A stretch of 64,000 nt of DNA from Anaerolineaceae bacterium. GTDB taxonomy: Bacteria; Chloroflexota; Anaerolineae; Anaerolineales; Anaerolineaceae. Position 1 is the first letter of the stretch. Every line of letters begins with the position of its first letter. Below the pieces are notes generated by a model. It had not been told where the DNA came from and ran no database searches. It worked only from the letters and a program-made list of their open reading frames with translations. The translations under genes and the position numbers were made by a program. The stretch is from contig JAENZD010000005.1 of the NCBI GenBank assembly GCA_016841445.1, positions 1-64,000 on the forward strand. Direction: 5' to 3'. Shown in pieces: positions 42,497 through 51,337 of this stretch.

Positions 42497-44182
42497 ATGC
42501 CTGACCCAATGTTCTGCTTTCAATGCCAGGAAGCCCTGAAAAACACAGGTTGTACCGTCAGAGGTCTATGCGGTAAGTCGCCTGAGGTCTCAAGTCTTCA
42601 GGATCTGCTGGTCTACCTGCTTAAAGGAATATCATTTTGGGGAACTCGCGGCCAAAAGATGGGCGTTACACACGAGGAAACCAACCTTTTTGTGGCTAAA
42701 GCCCTCTTTGCAACCATCACCAATGCCAATTTTGATGCTGACCGGTTTGTAGAGCTGATCAAAGAGGCGATAAAGAGGCGTGAGTCTTTACGCGAAGATG
42801 CACAAAAAAAATGTATGACATTACACGGTAAACCTTGCCCAGGTGGTGGGCCGGATTGGGCTTCCTGGCAGCCAGAATCCTATGCACTGGATGTTCTGCT
42901 TGCAAAGGCTGATACTGTCGGGATCATGTCAGATGGCACGCTTGATGAAGACATCAGGTCCCTACGCGAGTTGATCATATATGGGCTCAAAGGGATAGCA
43001 GCCTATACCGACCATGCCTATGTCCTGGGAGAAGAAGACCCGGAAATCCTCACATTCATCCAGGAAATGCTGGAAGCAACCACGAATGACAAGCTGGGAG
43101 CAGAAGGATTGACCGCCCTTGTTCTAAAAACAGGTGAGATGGGTTTACGGACAATGAACTTATTGGATAGAGCCAACACAGGGGCGTACGGTCATCCGGA
43201 ACCGACCCAGGTCTACCTGGGGGTCAAACCCGGTCCCGGGATTCTCGTCAGCGGGCATGACCTGTTGGATCTTGAAGAACTGTTACAGCAGACGCAGGGA
43301 ACAGGCGTTAATGTCTACACGCACGGTGAGATGCTTCCGGCGCATGCTTACCCAGCATTCAAAAAATTCCCTCATTTCGTCGGAAACTACGGCGGTTCCT
43401 GGTGGCAGCAGCGTGAGGAATTTGAGCAATTTGGCGGACCAATCCTGATGACCACCAACTGTATTGTCAGGCCTAAGGACAGTTACAAAGACAGGTTATT
43501 TACGTCCGGTCAGGCAGGCTATCCAGGCTGCCCCCATATCCCTGAACGGGAACCGGGAAAACAAAAAGATTTCTCGACCCTGATTGAAATGGCGAAAAAC
43601 GCAGATTCGCCTGTCCTGCTTGAAGAAAAATCCATAACGACTGGCTTTGCTCACCATACTGTCCTGGAACACGCACCTGAGATTGTAAATGCAATCCAAT
43701 CCGGTGATATCAAACGTTTTGTGGTCATGGGTGGCTGCGACGGACGCCAACCCTCCCGCCAGTATTACACTGATGTCGCCCAGGCATTACCAGAAGATGC
43801 CGTTATCCTGACCGCAGGCTGTGCGAAGTACCGCTACAACAAGCTTGATTTGGGCAGTATTAATGGAATACCGCGCCTTCTGGATGCCGGACAGTGCAAC
43901 GACTCCTATTCCCTGATCCGAACAGCACAAGCCCTGGCTGAAGCTTTCAAAAGTGAGGATGTCAATGAACTGCCAATATCTTATGACATCGCCTGGTATG
44001 AACAGAAAGCAGTGATTGTTTTGCTGGCATTACTGCATTTAGGCATACGCAAAATCAGGTTGGGACCTACACTGCCAGCATTCTTATCCCCAAATGTGAT
44101 CAATGTTCTCGTTAATAATTTTGATCTGATGCCTATTGGGGAAGTTGAAAAAGATGTTTTCGCAATGATGAGCGGAGCATAA
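42497..44182 (+). CDS. hcp: Hybrid cluster protein (hydroxylamine reductase/NO reductase)
   Basis: A 561-residue iron-sulfur enzyme. The N-terminal cluster cysteines are C7, C10, C19 and C25 ([11 protein letters not shown]..., class I-like spacing). Hybrid-cluster ligands lie in [60 protein letters not shown] and [10 protein letters not shown]. Hcp reduces NO or hydroxylamine and in some bacteria acts as a protein S-nitrosylase. The ribosome site AAAAGGAGC precedes the ATG. A candidate CRP/FNR operator sits upstream, shared with the ferredoxin-DUF438 operon 5.6 kb away. A cupin gene follows. No hcr reductase is adjacent, so the ferredoxin is a plausible electron donor (inference). Confidence 0.95.
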   Translation: MPDPMFCFQCQEALKNTGCTVRGLCGKSPEVSSLQDLLVYLLKGISFWGTRGQKMGVTHEETNLFVAKALFATITNANFDADRFVELIKEAIKRRESLREDAQKKCMTLHGKPCPGGGPDWASWQPESYALDVLLAKADTVGIMSDGTLDEDIRSLRELIIYGLKGIAAYTDHAYVLGEEDPEILTFIQEMLEATTNDKLGAEGLTALVLKTGEMGLRTMNLLDRANTGAYGHPEPTQVYLGVKPGPGILVSGHDLLDLEELLQQTQGTGVNVYTHGEMLPAHAYPAFKKFPHFVGNYGGSWWQQREEFEQFGGPILMTTNCIVRPKDSYKDRLFTSGQAGYPGCPHIPEREPGKQKDFSTLIEMAKNADSPVLLEEKSITTGFAHHTVLEHAPEIVNAIQSGDIKRFVVMGGCDGRQPSRQYYTDVAQALPEDAVILTAGCAKYRYNKLDLGSINGIPRLLDAGQCNDSYSLIRTAQALAEAFKSEDVNELPISYDIAWYEQKAVIVLLALLHLGIRKIRLGPTLPAFLSPNVINVLVNNFDLMPIGEVEKDVFAMMSGA

Positions 44183-44247
44183 TTCAGAAGAAGGATAGCA
44201 GGCTGGATTTTATTACCGGCCTGCTCCAAAATAAAATGGAGGTTGAA

Positions 44248-44574
44248 ATGATTGAAGAAGTGTTGAAATTATCATATGGTCCTGAGAGGACCGTTGAGAA
44301 AGTCGTACAGGATGACAACCTGGATTATATCCATATGATCTTCAATAAAGACGAGGGATTACCCATTCATTTTTCGAATTCGAATGTGTATATGACTGTT
44401 TTGCAGGGCAGGCTTTCAATTGGCCTGGACGATCAGGACAGCCATCAATATCCTGCAGGCACATTATTGAAAATCCCATACCACACAAAAATGAATGTTC
44501 AGAATTTACACGAGGAAACCCTGGAATTGATCGTGATCAAAGCCCCCGCACCTAAGCATTACAATGCGGGATAA
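44248..44574 (+). CDS. Small cupin-domain protein
   Basis: A 108-residue single-domain cupin. GLPIHFSNSNVYMTVLQGRLSIGL (about 32-55) is motif 1, where the usual HxH reads IHFSNS, so only one metal His remains. YPAGTLLKIPYHTKMNVQN (about 66-84) is motif 2, with one His. ATG at 44248 is preferred over 44236 because GGAGG (44238-44242) overlaps the earlier ATG and is ideally spaced for the later one. It follows hcp by 65 nt with a GC-rich hairpin (44197-44225) lacking a T tail between, so it is probably in the hcp transcript. Function unknown. Confidence 0.8.
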   Translation: MIEEVLKLSYGPERTVEKVVQDDNLDYIHMIFNKDEGLPIHFSNSNVYMTVLQGRLSIGLDDQDSHQYPAGTLLKIPYHTKMNVQNLHEETLELIVIKAPAPKHYNAG

Positions 44575-44696
44575 TTAGTGTATAGCGTTTTAGTCTATTT
44601 ACTGGAATGTGAACGCACAGGGATTGATAAATAACCACTCCGATGGAATTGTGTCGTCCCCTTTTCAATAACGGGCACCCCAAAACAATATTCCAG

Positions 44697-44722
44697 GTAG
44701 GGGTCGACCTCCGTGTCGACCC
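44697..44722. repeat. REP-like palindrome with GTAGGG flank
   Basis: GTAG (44697-44700) is followed by the inverted repeat GGGTCGAC (44701-44708) and GTCGACCC (44715-44722). It shares the GTAGGG-plus-palindrome design of the element at 5100-5128 read on the other strand. It lies between the convergent cupin and GH3 genes. Confidence 0.55.
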
Positions 44723-44779
44723 AAACTACTTCATTTTTTCTGATTTCACACATCACCAAAGAATGCCCCCAACTGGACC

Positions 44780-47257
44780 TTAAACCACCTTAATTTTCCC
44801 AACCAATCGAATATCTCTTGAACTTGCACCAACCTGGACCTCAAAAATACCCGGTTCAACTACCCAATCCTTTTTATCGACGTCATAGAACGATAGAGAT
44901 CTGTTATTCAATTTAAAAAGAATGGTCCTCGATTCACCTGGCGCTAATCCCACTTTCTCAAACCCCTTAAGCTCTTTCACCGGTCGTTCAACCCTCGCAT
45001 CAACATCTCGGACATACAACTGCACCACTTCCCGCCCGTAAACCTCACCCGTATTTTTGATCTGGACGGAAACTTCAAAATCGTCTCTTTGCCTGACAGT
45101 ATCTGGCATGCTCAATCCGCCGTATTCGAAACCTGTGTAACTTAAGCCGTGTCCAAATGAGAACAGCGGTTCAATCTCTTTTGTATCATAGTAACGGTAA
45201 CCGACATAAATTCCTTCGCCATAATGAACATCCTTGCCGCTCGGGTAATACGGGTATGCAGGATTGTCTTCCAATCGTTTTGGATAGGTCACGGTCAGCT
45301 TCCCGGATGGGTTGATATCCCCAAATAAAATATCTGCCAGGGCATGACCGCCTTCTTGCCCTGGATAATAGGCGAGGATCAGCGTGTCAACAGCATCAAT
45401 CCATGGCATCTCAACCGGCGCACCGCTGTTAAGAATAACCACTGTATTGGGGTTTTCGGCAGCGACCGCGCGGATCAATGCATCCTGCTCTCCCGGAAGT
45501 TTCATATTTGGGCGATCCCCACCTTCACTTTCAAAAAGATCAGGCAGACCCGCTACGATGATGGCAGTATCACTCTGTTTCGCCGCTTCCAAAGCCCGTT
45601 GGATCAAATCCCCTTTCACCCCTAATGGTGCCTTGACAGCCACACTGATCAACGCAAAGGAGTTGCTCTCCCCGCTGACGAAAACCGCTTCAAAGGGATA
45701 GCATTTTCCCTTTTCCAAGGTTAATTTTGTTTGGACTGCGGTTCGTTCCAGATCAACACCTGTATTGGAAACGACGCCAATATCATTTTCCAGGATCACC
45801 TCACCATCCAGCCAAACTTTGGCATATCCCGTGTTTATTAAAACAAATTCTGTTTCTCCGGTTTCCGGCGCTTTGAAAAAACCACGCCACCGGATGGAAT
45901 AATGCTTTTCATCCACCACACCAACCGCTGGCCCAGCGCCACCCCACCAGAAATTGATATTCTTGTCGGTTCGAACGAGTACAGGCTCACCTGAGAAATC
46001 CAGGTTATCAAATATTTCCGCCCTTAATCCTGGATTGCCTGCTTCCGGATGCACAAAATTATCACTAGATATGGGGATGGGTCCAACCCGGTTGTCATAG
46101 CCTGGTTCATACTGGATTTCAACAGATTCACCCAGCTTCGATCGGAGTCCTGCAAGCGGTGTGACCCATTCATCAGTCTCCACACGAGAGCTTCCACCAC
46201 CGCTGACCATCCGCACAGCGTTTAACCCGATCACAGCTAATTTATTGATTTTCTCTTTCTTTAATGGGAGTATGCTGGCATTGTTCTTAAGCAGAACCAT
46301 CGATTCTGCAGCCAGTTCACGCGCTAAATCACGATGGTCAGCGGGTTCTGATGATATATTCACGGATCTTCTCTCGCCAATCATTCCCGCCCATGAAAGC
46401 AGCCTGAGTATCCGCCGGACCGCCTCGTCAATATCAGTCTCATCCACCTGCCAATTGTTGACCGCTGCCTCCAGGTATTGGCCAAAATACAGCGCAGGTC
46501 CCGGCATTTCCAAATCCAATCCCGCTTTGACCGGCAGATAGATGTCGTGCACAGCCCCCCAATCTGAAATAACTGCACCTTCAAACCCCCATTCTTCTTT
46601 GAGAATATCACGCATAAGTGTTTTGTTCGCGCTGGCATATGCCCCATTGACCCGGTTGTAGGAACACATGACAGTCCAGGGTTTTGATTCTTTGACAATC
46701 ATTTCAAATGCTGGCAGGTAGATCTCTCGCAATGAGCGCTCATCGATAACGGAATTCCCGCGAAACCGTTCGTGTTCCTGGTTGTTGGCCGCAAAATGTT
46801 TTAATGATGCGCCAACATTTCTCGATTGAAGGCCTTTGACATAGGCTATCCCTATCTGCCCAGCTAAGAAAGGATCTTCAGAATAAGTCTCAAAATTCCG
46901 TCCCGCTAATGGGAACCGCACGATATTGACACAAGGACCTAATAAGATATGGCATCCAAGGTGGCGTGCTTCATCAGCCAGTGCAGCGCCTACCCGGATG
47001 ATCAATTCCTTGTTCCATGTTGAAGCCATGGAAACACCGGTTGGGAAGACAGTAGCAATCCCAGCAATCCGGTCAGCACCTTCTGGACCTGTTCTCACGC
47101 CATGTGGCCCATCCGACATCACAAGACTTGGTATCCCTAACCCTGGTATGGGCATGGTATGCCATGAGTCTTTCCCTGAAAGTAAGGAAACTTTTTCGGA
47201 TAAAGTCATTTTTTCAATGATAGATTCCAGGATTTCTGATGTTTTTTTTCGAGCCAT
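44780..47257 (-). CDS. Beta-glucosidase-type glycoside hydrolase family 3 with PA14 insert
   Basis: An 825-residue cytoplasmic (no signal peptide) GH3 enzyme. The (beta/alpha)8 domain has MTLSEKVSLLSGKDSWHT, GVRTGPEGADR, AGRNFETYSEDPFL, LKHFAANNQE and the nucleophile Asp in GAVISDWGAVHD (about 228-239). The alpha/beta sandwich domain is interrupted by a PA14 domain (about 395-530, LRAEIFDNLDFSGEP to AKVWLDGEVI), as in beta-glucosidases of that subgroup. GDRPNMKLPGEQDALI carries the region of the acid/base Glu, and a FN3-like domain ends the protein. It would release terminal glucose or xylose from oligosaccharides. Monocistronic. Confidence 0.92.
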   Translation of the reverse strand: MARKKTSEILESIIEKMTLSEKVSLLSGKDSWHTMPIPGLGIPSLVMSDGPHGVRTGPEGADRIAGIATVFPTGVSMASTWNKELIIRVGAALADEARHLGCHILLGPCVNIVRFPLAGRNFETYSEDPFLAGQIGIAYVKGLQSRNVGASLKHFAANNQEHERFRGNSVIDERSLREIYLPAFEMIVKESKPWTVMCSYNRVNGAYASANKTLMRDILKEEWGFEGAVISDWGAVHDIYLPVKAGLDLEMPGPALYFGQYLEAAVNNWQVDETDIDEAVRRILRLLSWAGMIGERRSVNISSEPADHRDLARELAAESMVLLKNNASILPLKKEKINKLAVIGLNAVRMVSGGGSSRVETDEWVTPLAGLRSKLGESVEIQYEPGYDNRVGPIPISSDNFVHPEAGNPGLRAEIFDNLDFSGEPVLVRTDKNINFWWGGAGPAVGVVDEKHYSIRWRGFFKAPETGETEFVLINTGYAKVWLDGEVILENDIGVVSNTGVDLERTAVQTKLTLEKGKCYPFEAVFVSGESNSFALISVAVKAPLGVKGDLIQRALEAAKQSDTAIIVAGLPDLFESEGGDRPNMKLPGEQDALIRAVAAENPNTVVILNSGAPVEMPWIDAVDTLILAYYPGQEGGHALADILFGDINPSGKLTVTYPKRLEDNPAYPYYPSGKDVHYGEGIYVGYRYYDTKEIEPLFSFGHGLSYTGFEYGGLSMPDTVRQRDDFEVSVQIKNTGEVYGREVVQLYVRDVDARVERPVKELKGFEKVGLAPGESRTILFKLNNRSLSFYDVDKKDWVVEPGIFEVQVGASSRDIRLVGKIKVV

Positions 47258-47354
47258 TCGCTTTTTCCTTTCAGTCTTAATGATATGATTATAAAAGATT
47301 TTAAGAAGGTAGAATTAGGGAAACGCGCTAAATTCATCCTGGATTTCTTTATTG

Positions 47355-48029
47355 ATGATCCCATTATCCGAACTTAAAAATATACCTGTTTTTACTTCCT
47401 TGAACGCTAACACGCTGAAGGTGCTCTCCGAGCGGGGCTTTATTCATTCCAAACCGGCTGGATCCTCTATTATCATCGAAGGGTTGCCGGCTGAATTCTT
47501 TTATTTTATCCGGTCAGGATCAGTCAGGGTGTTACGTATGAATATCGAGGGCCGCATCCAGGTCTTGAATCGGTTTGGTCCTGGATCGCCATTGAATATC
47601 ATCTCGATGTTGTCAGATCAGAAAACAAACCTTTCTTCCATAGAATCGCTTACACCTGTCGAACTCATTACCTTTGACAGGTCATGCTTTGAATTATTGA
47701 TCGAACAGCATCCTGATTTCTCAAAAATGCTTTTAGGTATCTTTTCTGAGCGCATGAACAAAATGGTTGACCTGGCATCAGATCTATCACTGCGCACCGT
47801 CCGTACCCGTTTAGCGAGGTTTCTGATGGAATTGGCTGATAAACCCCCGGCTGCCGGGGGATGGACACAGGACGAAATTGCCGCACACATTGGGACAGTA
47901 CGCGATGTAGTGGGCAGGCTGCTGCGGGAATTCGAAGCAGAGGGACTGATCAATCGAAACCGCCAGCAAATCCTCCTTCTGGACCGCTCCCGGTTAGCCT
48001 TGGAAGCAGAATTGGCGGATCGTTCATAA
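47355..48029 (+). CDS. CRP/FNR family transcriptional regulator
   Basis: A 224-residue regulator. An N-terminal cNMP-type sensor barrel (about 10-130) is joined by a dimer helix to an HTH_Crp domain (GWTQDEIAAHIGTVRDVVGRLLREFEAEGL, in two pieces about 172-201). No FNR-type N-terminal cysteine cluster is visible, so it may bind haem or another ligand, as HcpR/DNR-type regulators do. ATG at 47355 or TTG 47352. It lies 94 nt upstream of a ferredoxin gene whose promoter holds a perfect CATAAGTCTTATG palindrome, the obvious candidate operator, also present before hcp. Confidence 0.9.
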   Translation: MIPLSELKNIPVFTSLNANTLKVLSERGFIHSKPAGSSIIIEGLPAEFFYFIRSGSVRVLRMNIEGRIQVLNRFGPGSPLNIISMLSDQKTNLSSIESLTPVELITFDRSCFELLIEQHPDFSKMLLGIFSERMNKMVDLASDLSLRTVRTRLARFLMELADKPPAAGGWTQDEIAAHIGTVRDVVGRLLREFEAEGLINRNRQQILLLDRSRLALEAELADRS

Positions 48030-48061
48030 TGCAGATTGATAGGACGATCCCCAAAATGTGA

Positions 48062-48099
48062 CATAAGTCTTATGAAGAAACCAGCACAGCCTGTATGAT
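48062..48099 (+). promoter_or_regulatory. Putative CRP/FNR operator and -10 box of the ferredoxin-DUF438 operon
   Basis: CATAAGTCTTATG (48062-48074) is a perfect 6+1+6 palindrome. TATGAT, a good -10 box, starts at 48094, 26 nt after its centre (48068). The same motif and the same spacing occur upstream of hcp. A regulator gene of the matching family ends 32 nt before it. Confidence 0.72.
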
Positions 48100-48123
48100 A
48101 AGGTTGATTTTAGGAGAATCAAA

Positions 48124-48357
48124 ATGCAAGAATTGATCCCAACCATAAACTTAGAACGATGCGACCGCTGCGGTAAATGCGTTAGCCAGTGTCCCGAGAA
48201 TTCACTGAGCATGACCGATCAGGGCCCCATATTCAACCAACCGCTGACCTGCACTTACTGCAGCATCTGCGAAGACGTATGCCCACAAGGCGCAATTCGA
48301 GCCCCGTTTACCATCCAATGGTCGTCAGGGAATAATCCAGTTAAAACAACAGCCTAA
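48124..48357 (+). CDS. 2[4Fe-4S] ferredoxin
   Basis: A 77-residue bacterial-type ferredoxin. Two complete cluster motifs are seen, CDRCGKCVSQCP and CTYCSICEDVCP (each CxxCxxCxxxCP), with an 18-residue linker between and a C-terminal tail of about 20 residues. TAGGAGAATCAAA precedes the ATG. It is first in an operon with a DUF438-hemerythrin-PAS gene 15 nt downstream. Low-potential electron delivery, possibly to Hcp, is inferred from the shared operator. Confidence 0.92.
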   Translation: MQELIPTINLERCDRCGKCVSQCPENSLSMTDQGPIFNQPLTCTYCSICEDVCPQGAIRAPFTIQWSSGNNPVKTTA

Positions 48358-48372
48358 TCATAGGAGGATTCT

Positions 48373-49602
48373 GTGAGTGAACATATCAATAATGTCAGCC
48401 AGCGTAAGGAAGCGCTAAAAAAAGTTATCAAACGTCTGCATGCCGGGGAGAGCGTTGAAGCACTCCAGCAGGAATTCGGCGATGTGATCCGTGGTGCAAC
48501 CGCTGCAGAGATTGCTGAAGCTGAACGTGCTTTGATAAGCGAAGGGGTATCCGTCAGTGAGATCCAGCGCTTATGCGATTTGCATGTCGCTGTTTTCAGG
48601 GAAACTTTAGATGAGGAACCCGAGCCGGAATCCCTGCCAGGTCATCCAGTTTTCACTTTCAGGATGGAGAATGAGGTCACCATGCGCTTATTGGAGGTCA
48701 TGGATGAAACACTCAAAGCCTACAAAAATGGCGATGAGGATTCCTTTGCGTCGCTAATCCAGCAAGCTAAAGACCTGGGAACAATCGAAAAACATTACTC
48801 GAGGAAAGAAAATTTGCTCTTTCCATATCTTGAGAAGAAGGGGTTTGAAGGTCCCGCCACCGTAATGTGGGGTGTTGATAATGACATTCGGGGACAGATC
48901 AAACAGTTCAAACTGCATATTTCCTCTCCAAACCCGGATGCAACCGAAGCAATCAATCAATTTGAGGCTTTGGCACAAAATATAAAAGAAATGATTTATA
49001 AAGAGGAGAAGATCCTCTTCCCAGCTGCCCTGGAACGCCTGACTGAAAAAGAATGGGGAGAGATTCGCCAGCAAGAGGAAGAAATTGGCTATTTCAATGT
49101 CACTCCCCGGGATACATGGAAACCGGAAGAGCAGGATCAAACTGAAACGTCATCAGAACCCCCATCAGAAACAGTATCCGGTTTGATTTCCCTCGCCACC
49201 GGTGCGCTAACACGTGACCAGGTCAACTTGATGCTGACCCATCTGCCGGTCGACATCACTTTTGTTGATGAAAATGACAGAGTTCGCTACTTCACCCAGG
49301 GGCGTGAAAGGATCTTTGACCGCTCACCCGCAATCATTGGCAGGGAAGTGACAAAGTGCCATCCACCGCAGAGTGTCCACAAAGTTCAGATCATCCTGGA
49401 CGATTTCCGCTCCGGGAAACGAGATGTGGCTGAGTTCTGGATCCAGGCTGCTGGAAATTTCATCCACATTCGTTATTTTGCACTGCATGATTCTGATGGT
49501 GAATACAAGGGCTGTATCGAAGTTTCGCAGGAGATTTCCCATATCCGTGCCCTCGAAGGAGAAAAACGCCTTCTTGACGATGCCCCAGGATATTCTGAAT
49601 GA
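48373..49602 (+). CDS. DUF438, hemerythrin-like and PAS-domain protein
   Basis: A 409-residue cytoplasmic protein with a GTG start after TAGGAGGATTCT. Residues about 10-75 are the DUF438 helical domain (IKRLHAGESVEALQQEF). About 90-225 form a hemerythrin-like HHE domain (GHPVFTFRMENEVTMRLL, then EKHYSRKENLLFPYLEKKG and MIYKEEKILFPAALERL), supplying His/Glu ligands of a di-iron site. About 285-400 form a PAS domain (MLTHLPVDITFVDENDRVRYF, GREVTKCHPPQSVHKV). This family is commonly linked to NO or oxygen sensing or nitrosative-stress repair. Co-transcription with a ferredoxin and a shared operator with hcp support that. Confidence 0.9.
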   Translation: MSEHINNVSQRKEALKKVIKRLHAGESVEALQQEFGDVIRGATAAEIAEAERALISEGVSVSEIQRLCDLHVAVFRETLDEEPEPESLPGHPVFTFRMENEVTMRLLEVMDETLKAYKNGDEDSFASLIQQAKDLGTIEKHYSRKENLLFPYLEKKGFEGPATVMWGVDNDIRGQIKQFKLHISSPNPDATEAINQFEALAQNIKEMIYKEEKILFPAALERLTEKEWGEIRQQEEEIGYFNVTPRDTWKPEEQDQTETSSEPPSETVSGLISLATGALTRDQVNLMLTHLPVDITFVDENDRVRYFTQGRERIFDRSPAIIGREVTKCHPPQSVHKVQIILDDFRSGKRDVAEFWIQAAGNFIHIRYFALHDSDGEYKGCIEVSQEISHIRALEGEKRLLDDAPGYSE

Positions 49603-49660
49603 TGATATTTATAATGATCAACAAGGTAACATCACTTACCTAAACCAACAATTGACAATT

Positions 49661-49716
49661 AAAACACCCTGCTTGTTTTGTTCAGACCGACAAACCAACA
49701 CTCAGGGTGTTTTTTT
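49661..49716 (+). terminator. Intrinsic terminator of the ferredoxin-DUF438 operon
   Basis: An 11-bp stem AAAACACCCTG (49661-49671) with CAGGGTGTTTT (49703-49713) and a 31-nt loop is followed by a run of T. Confidence 0.75.
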
Positions 49717-49850
49717 ATCATGCCTTTCCGACCAATTTTGTGGTTTATCCAGGTATGGTGCCTCTTATATGATAAAATGCTTTCAGATAGTGCGGATAGG
49801 ATCTGCGAATTACAACTGCCCACTAACTCACTGAAGCTGAGGATGATTGC

Positions 49851-51131
49851 ATGGTAAAAAAACACAGAACACGCTATCTGCTGCTATTATTTTTAGGTGT
49901 GTTGATTTTATTATCGCCATTTGGCGATTTTACCTATCAATCCACAAAAGCTCAGACGGAAGATCCAGTCTACCAATATTTCCTGCCATATTTCAAACAA
50001 TTAACTGGCGTAATACCTTCAACCAGCTACTACATCACCACAACGGACACAGGCTACATGTATGAACTCGGATGCCAATTAGGCACCCGTGATGCGGAAT
50101 CCAAGGGTACGCAGGACAGTGTTACGGTCCTGGATTTCAGCTATCCGATCTGCGCCAGCGATGGGAGCTTCGGCGCAGAATTTTTCGGGGCAGGCCCTGC
50201 GTCACTTAACCAGGTGAGTATTTCTGTAAAATATTTTGCATCCGGCTATTACAACTGTACAGGAGATGATCACACATCTACACTCGTGGTTGGGGTGGGC
50301 ACCAATAATAAACCATTTTCATGCAGCACGGCTGCAAAAGCCACAGCGCACGGTGCTGCCTGGTCTGCTATGGTCAGCGAGATCAATCAATGGATGTTGA
50401 ATGAGGGCATTTTTCACCAGGTTCAGGCATACGGCGCCAGCGATATCGAACTGGGTTGGAATAACCCCACGCTTACCAGGGCTTGGATCACAGGTTATGA
50501 ACAACAGGAAGAAAATTTCTTTCTTCACTTTGGTGACGCGGCTGGCTGCCCATATGAAGAAAAACCCTGGTACACCTGTGGATCCGCAGAGTGGGACATC
50601 GAAGATGTCTGGTATGTCTCCTGGGGAGCGCCCTCTGCCTTACCGCTGCCCCTGATCTATCTCACCAGCGGTGTCCATGCCATGCAGTGGGCTTATCTTA
50701 GCCAGTACAGCGTCGCACAGCATGGATACCCGATGCATTTTACGGGTGTATTCACCCAATCGGGTGCCTGCCTGCAGTTTCCCGGCGCATGCAGCGGCAC
50801 GGAAAACACACCGGAGCAGGCTTATGAACAGCTTTTATACGAATTGAATAAGAACCCTGAAACGGCTCAAACCTTACGTTGGAAGACAGATATCCGCTGG
50901 ATTCTCGCCAGTGAGATCAACAGCAGGGGATTTATTTTTGATGAGTTTTCAGAATCGACAAAACAAAATGCTCTCTTGAATGAAATTTCGATCTTAGAGG
51001 CTGCATTAAGTTCCGAATTGCTCAAAGCAGAATCGCGAACGCTGATCGAGGAAAAGCTGGAAAGATACCAGGAAATCGCAGATAATATTGAATTATCAAG
51101 GCTTATCCCTGCCCCTAAGCTTTTTGATTAA
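49851..51131 (+). CDS. Secreted protein of unknown family
   Basis: A 426-residue protein I do not recognise. The N-terminus has a basic start, a hydrophobic stretch (about 9-24) and an AQT cleavage-like site near 36, so export is likely without lipidation. Paired cysteines suggest disulfides (YELGCQLG, YPICAS, YNCTGDD, FSCSTA, AGCPYEEKPWYTCGS, GACLQFPGAC). A block VQAYGASDIELGWNNPTLT (about 186-204) followed by aromatic-rich YGxY-like segments resembles secreted carbohydrate-active folds, but no catalytic motif can be named. The last 70 residues look like a coiled coil. Monocistronic, with GAGGATG before the ATG. Confidence 0.68.
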   Translation: MVKKHRTRYLLLLFLGVLILLSPFGDFTYQSTKAQTEDPVYQYFLPYFKQLTGVIPSTSYYITTTDTGYMYELGCQLGTRDAESKGTQDSVTVLDFSYPICASDGSFGAEFFGAGPASLNQVSISVKYFASGYYNCTGDDHTSTLVVGVGTNNKPFSCSTAAKATAHGAAWSAMVSEINQWMLNEGIFHQVQAYGASDIELGWNNPTLTRAWITGYEQQEENFFLHFGDAAGCPYEEKPWYTCGSAEWDIEDVWYVSWGAPSALPLPLIYLTSGVHAMQWAYLSQYSVAQHGYPMHFTGVFTQSGACLQFPGACSGTENTPEQAYEQLLYELNKNPETAQTLRWKTDIRWILASEINSRGFIFDEFSESTKQNALLNEISILEAALSSELLKAESRTLIEEKLERYQEIADNIELSRLIPAPKLFD

Positions 51132-51337
51132 CTACTGGATTTGTTGCTTGAAGGCATTTTTGCATATGCAATCAATCTTCCAATCTGAATAATAATGGTA
51201 ATAATTCACAATTTTTGATCCGCTCTCAGGCTGAACAGTTGTTGATCATTCACCACTTCTATCAAAAATGATCCCAAAATATAAGCATCTGTTTCATGCT
51301 ATAATGTTTTTGCCAAAGATCACTCATGGAGAGAAAA

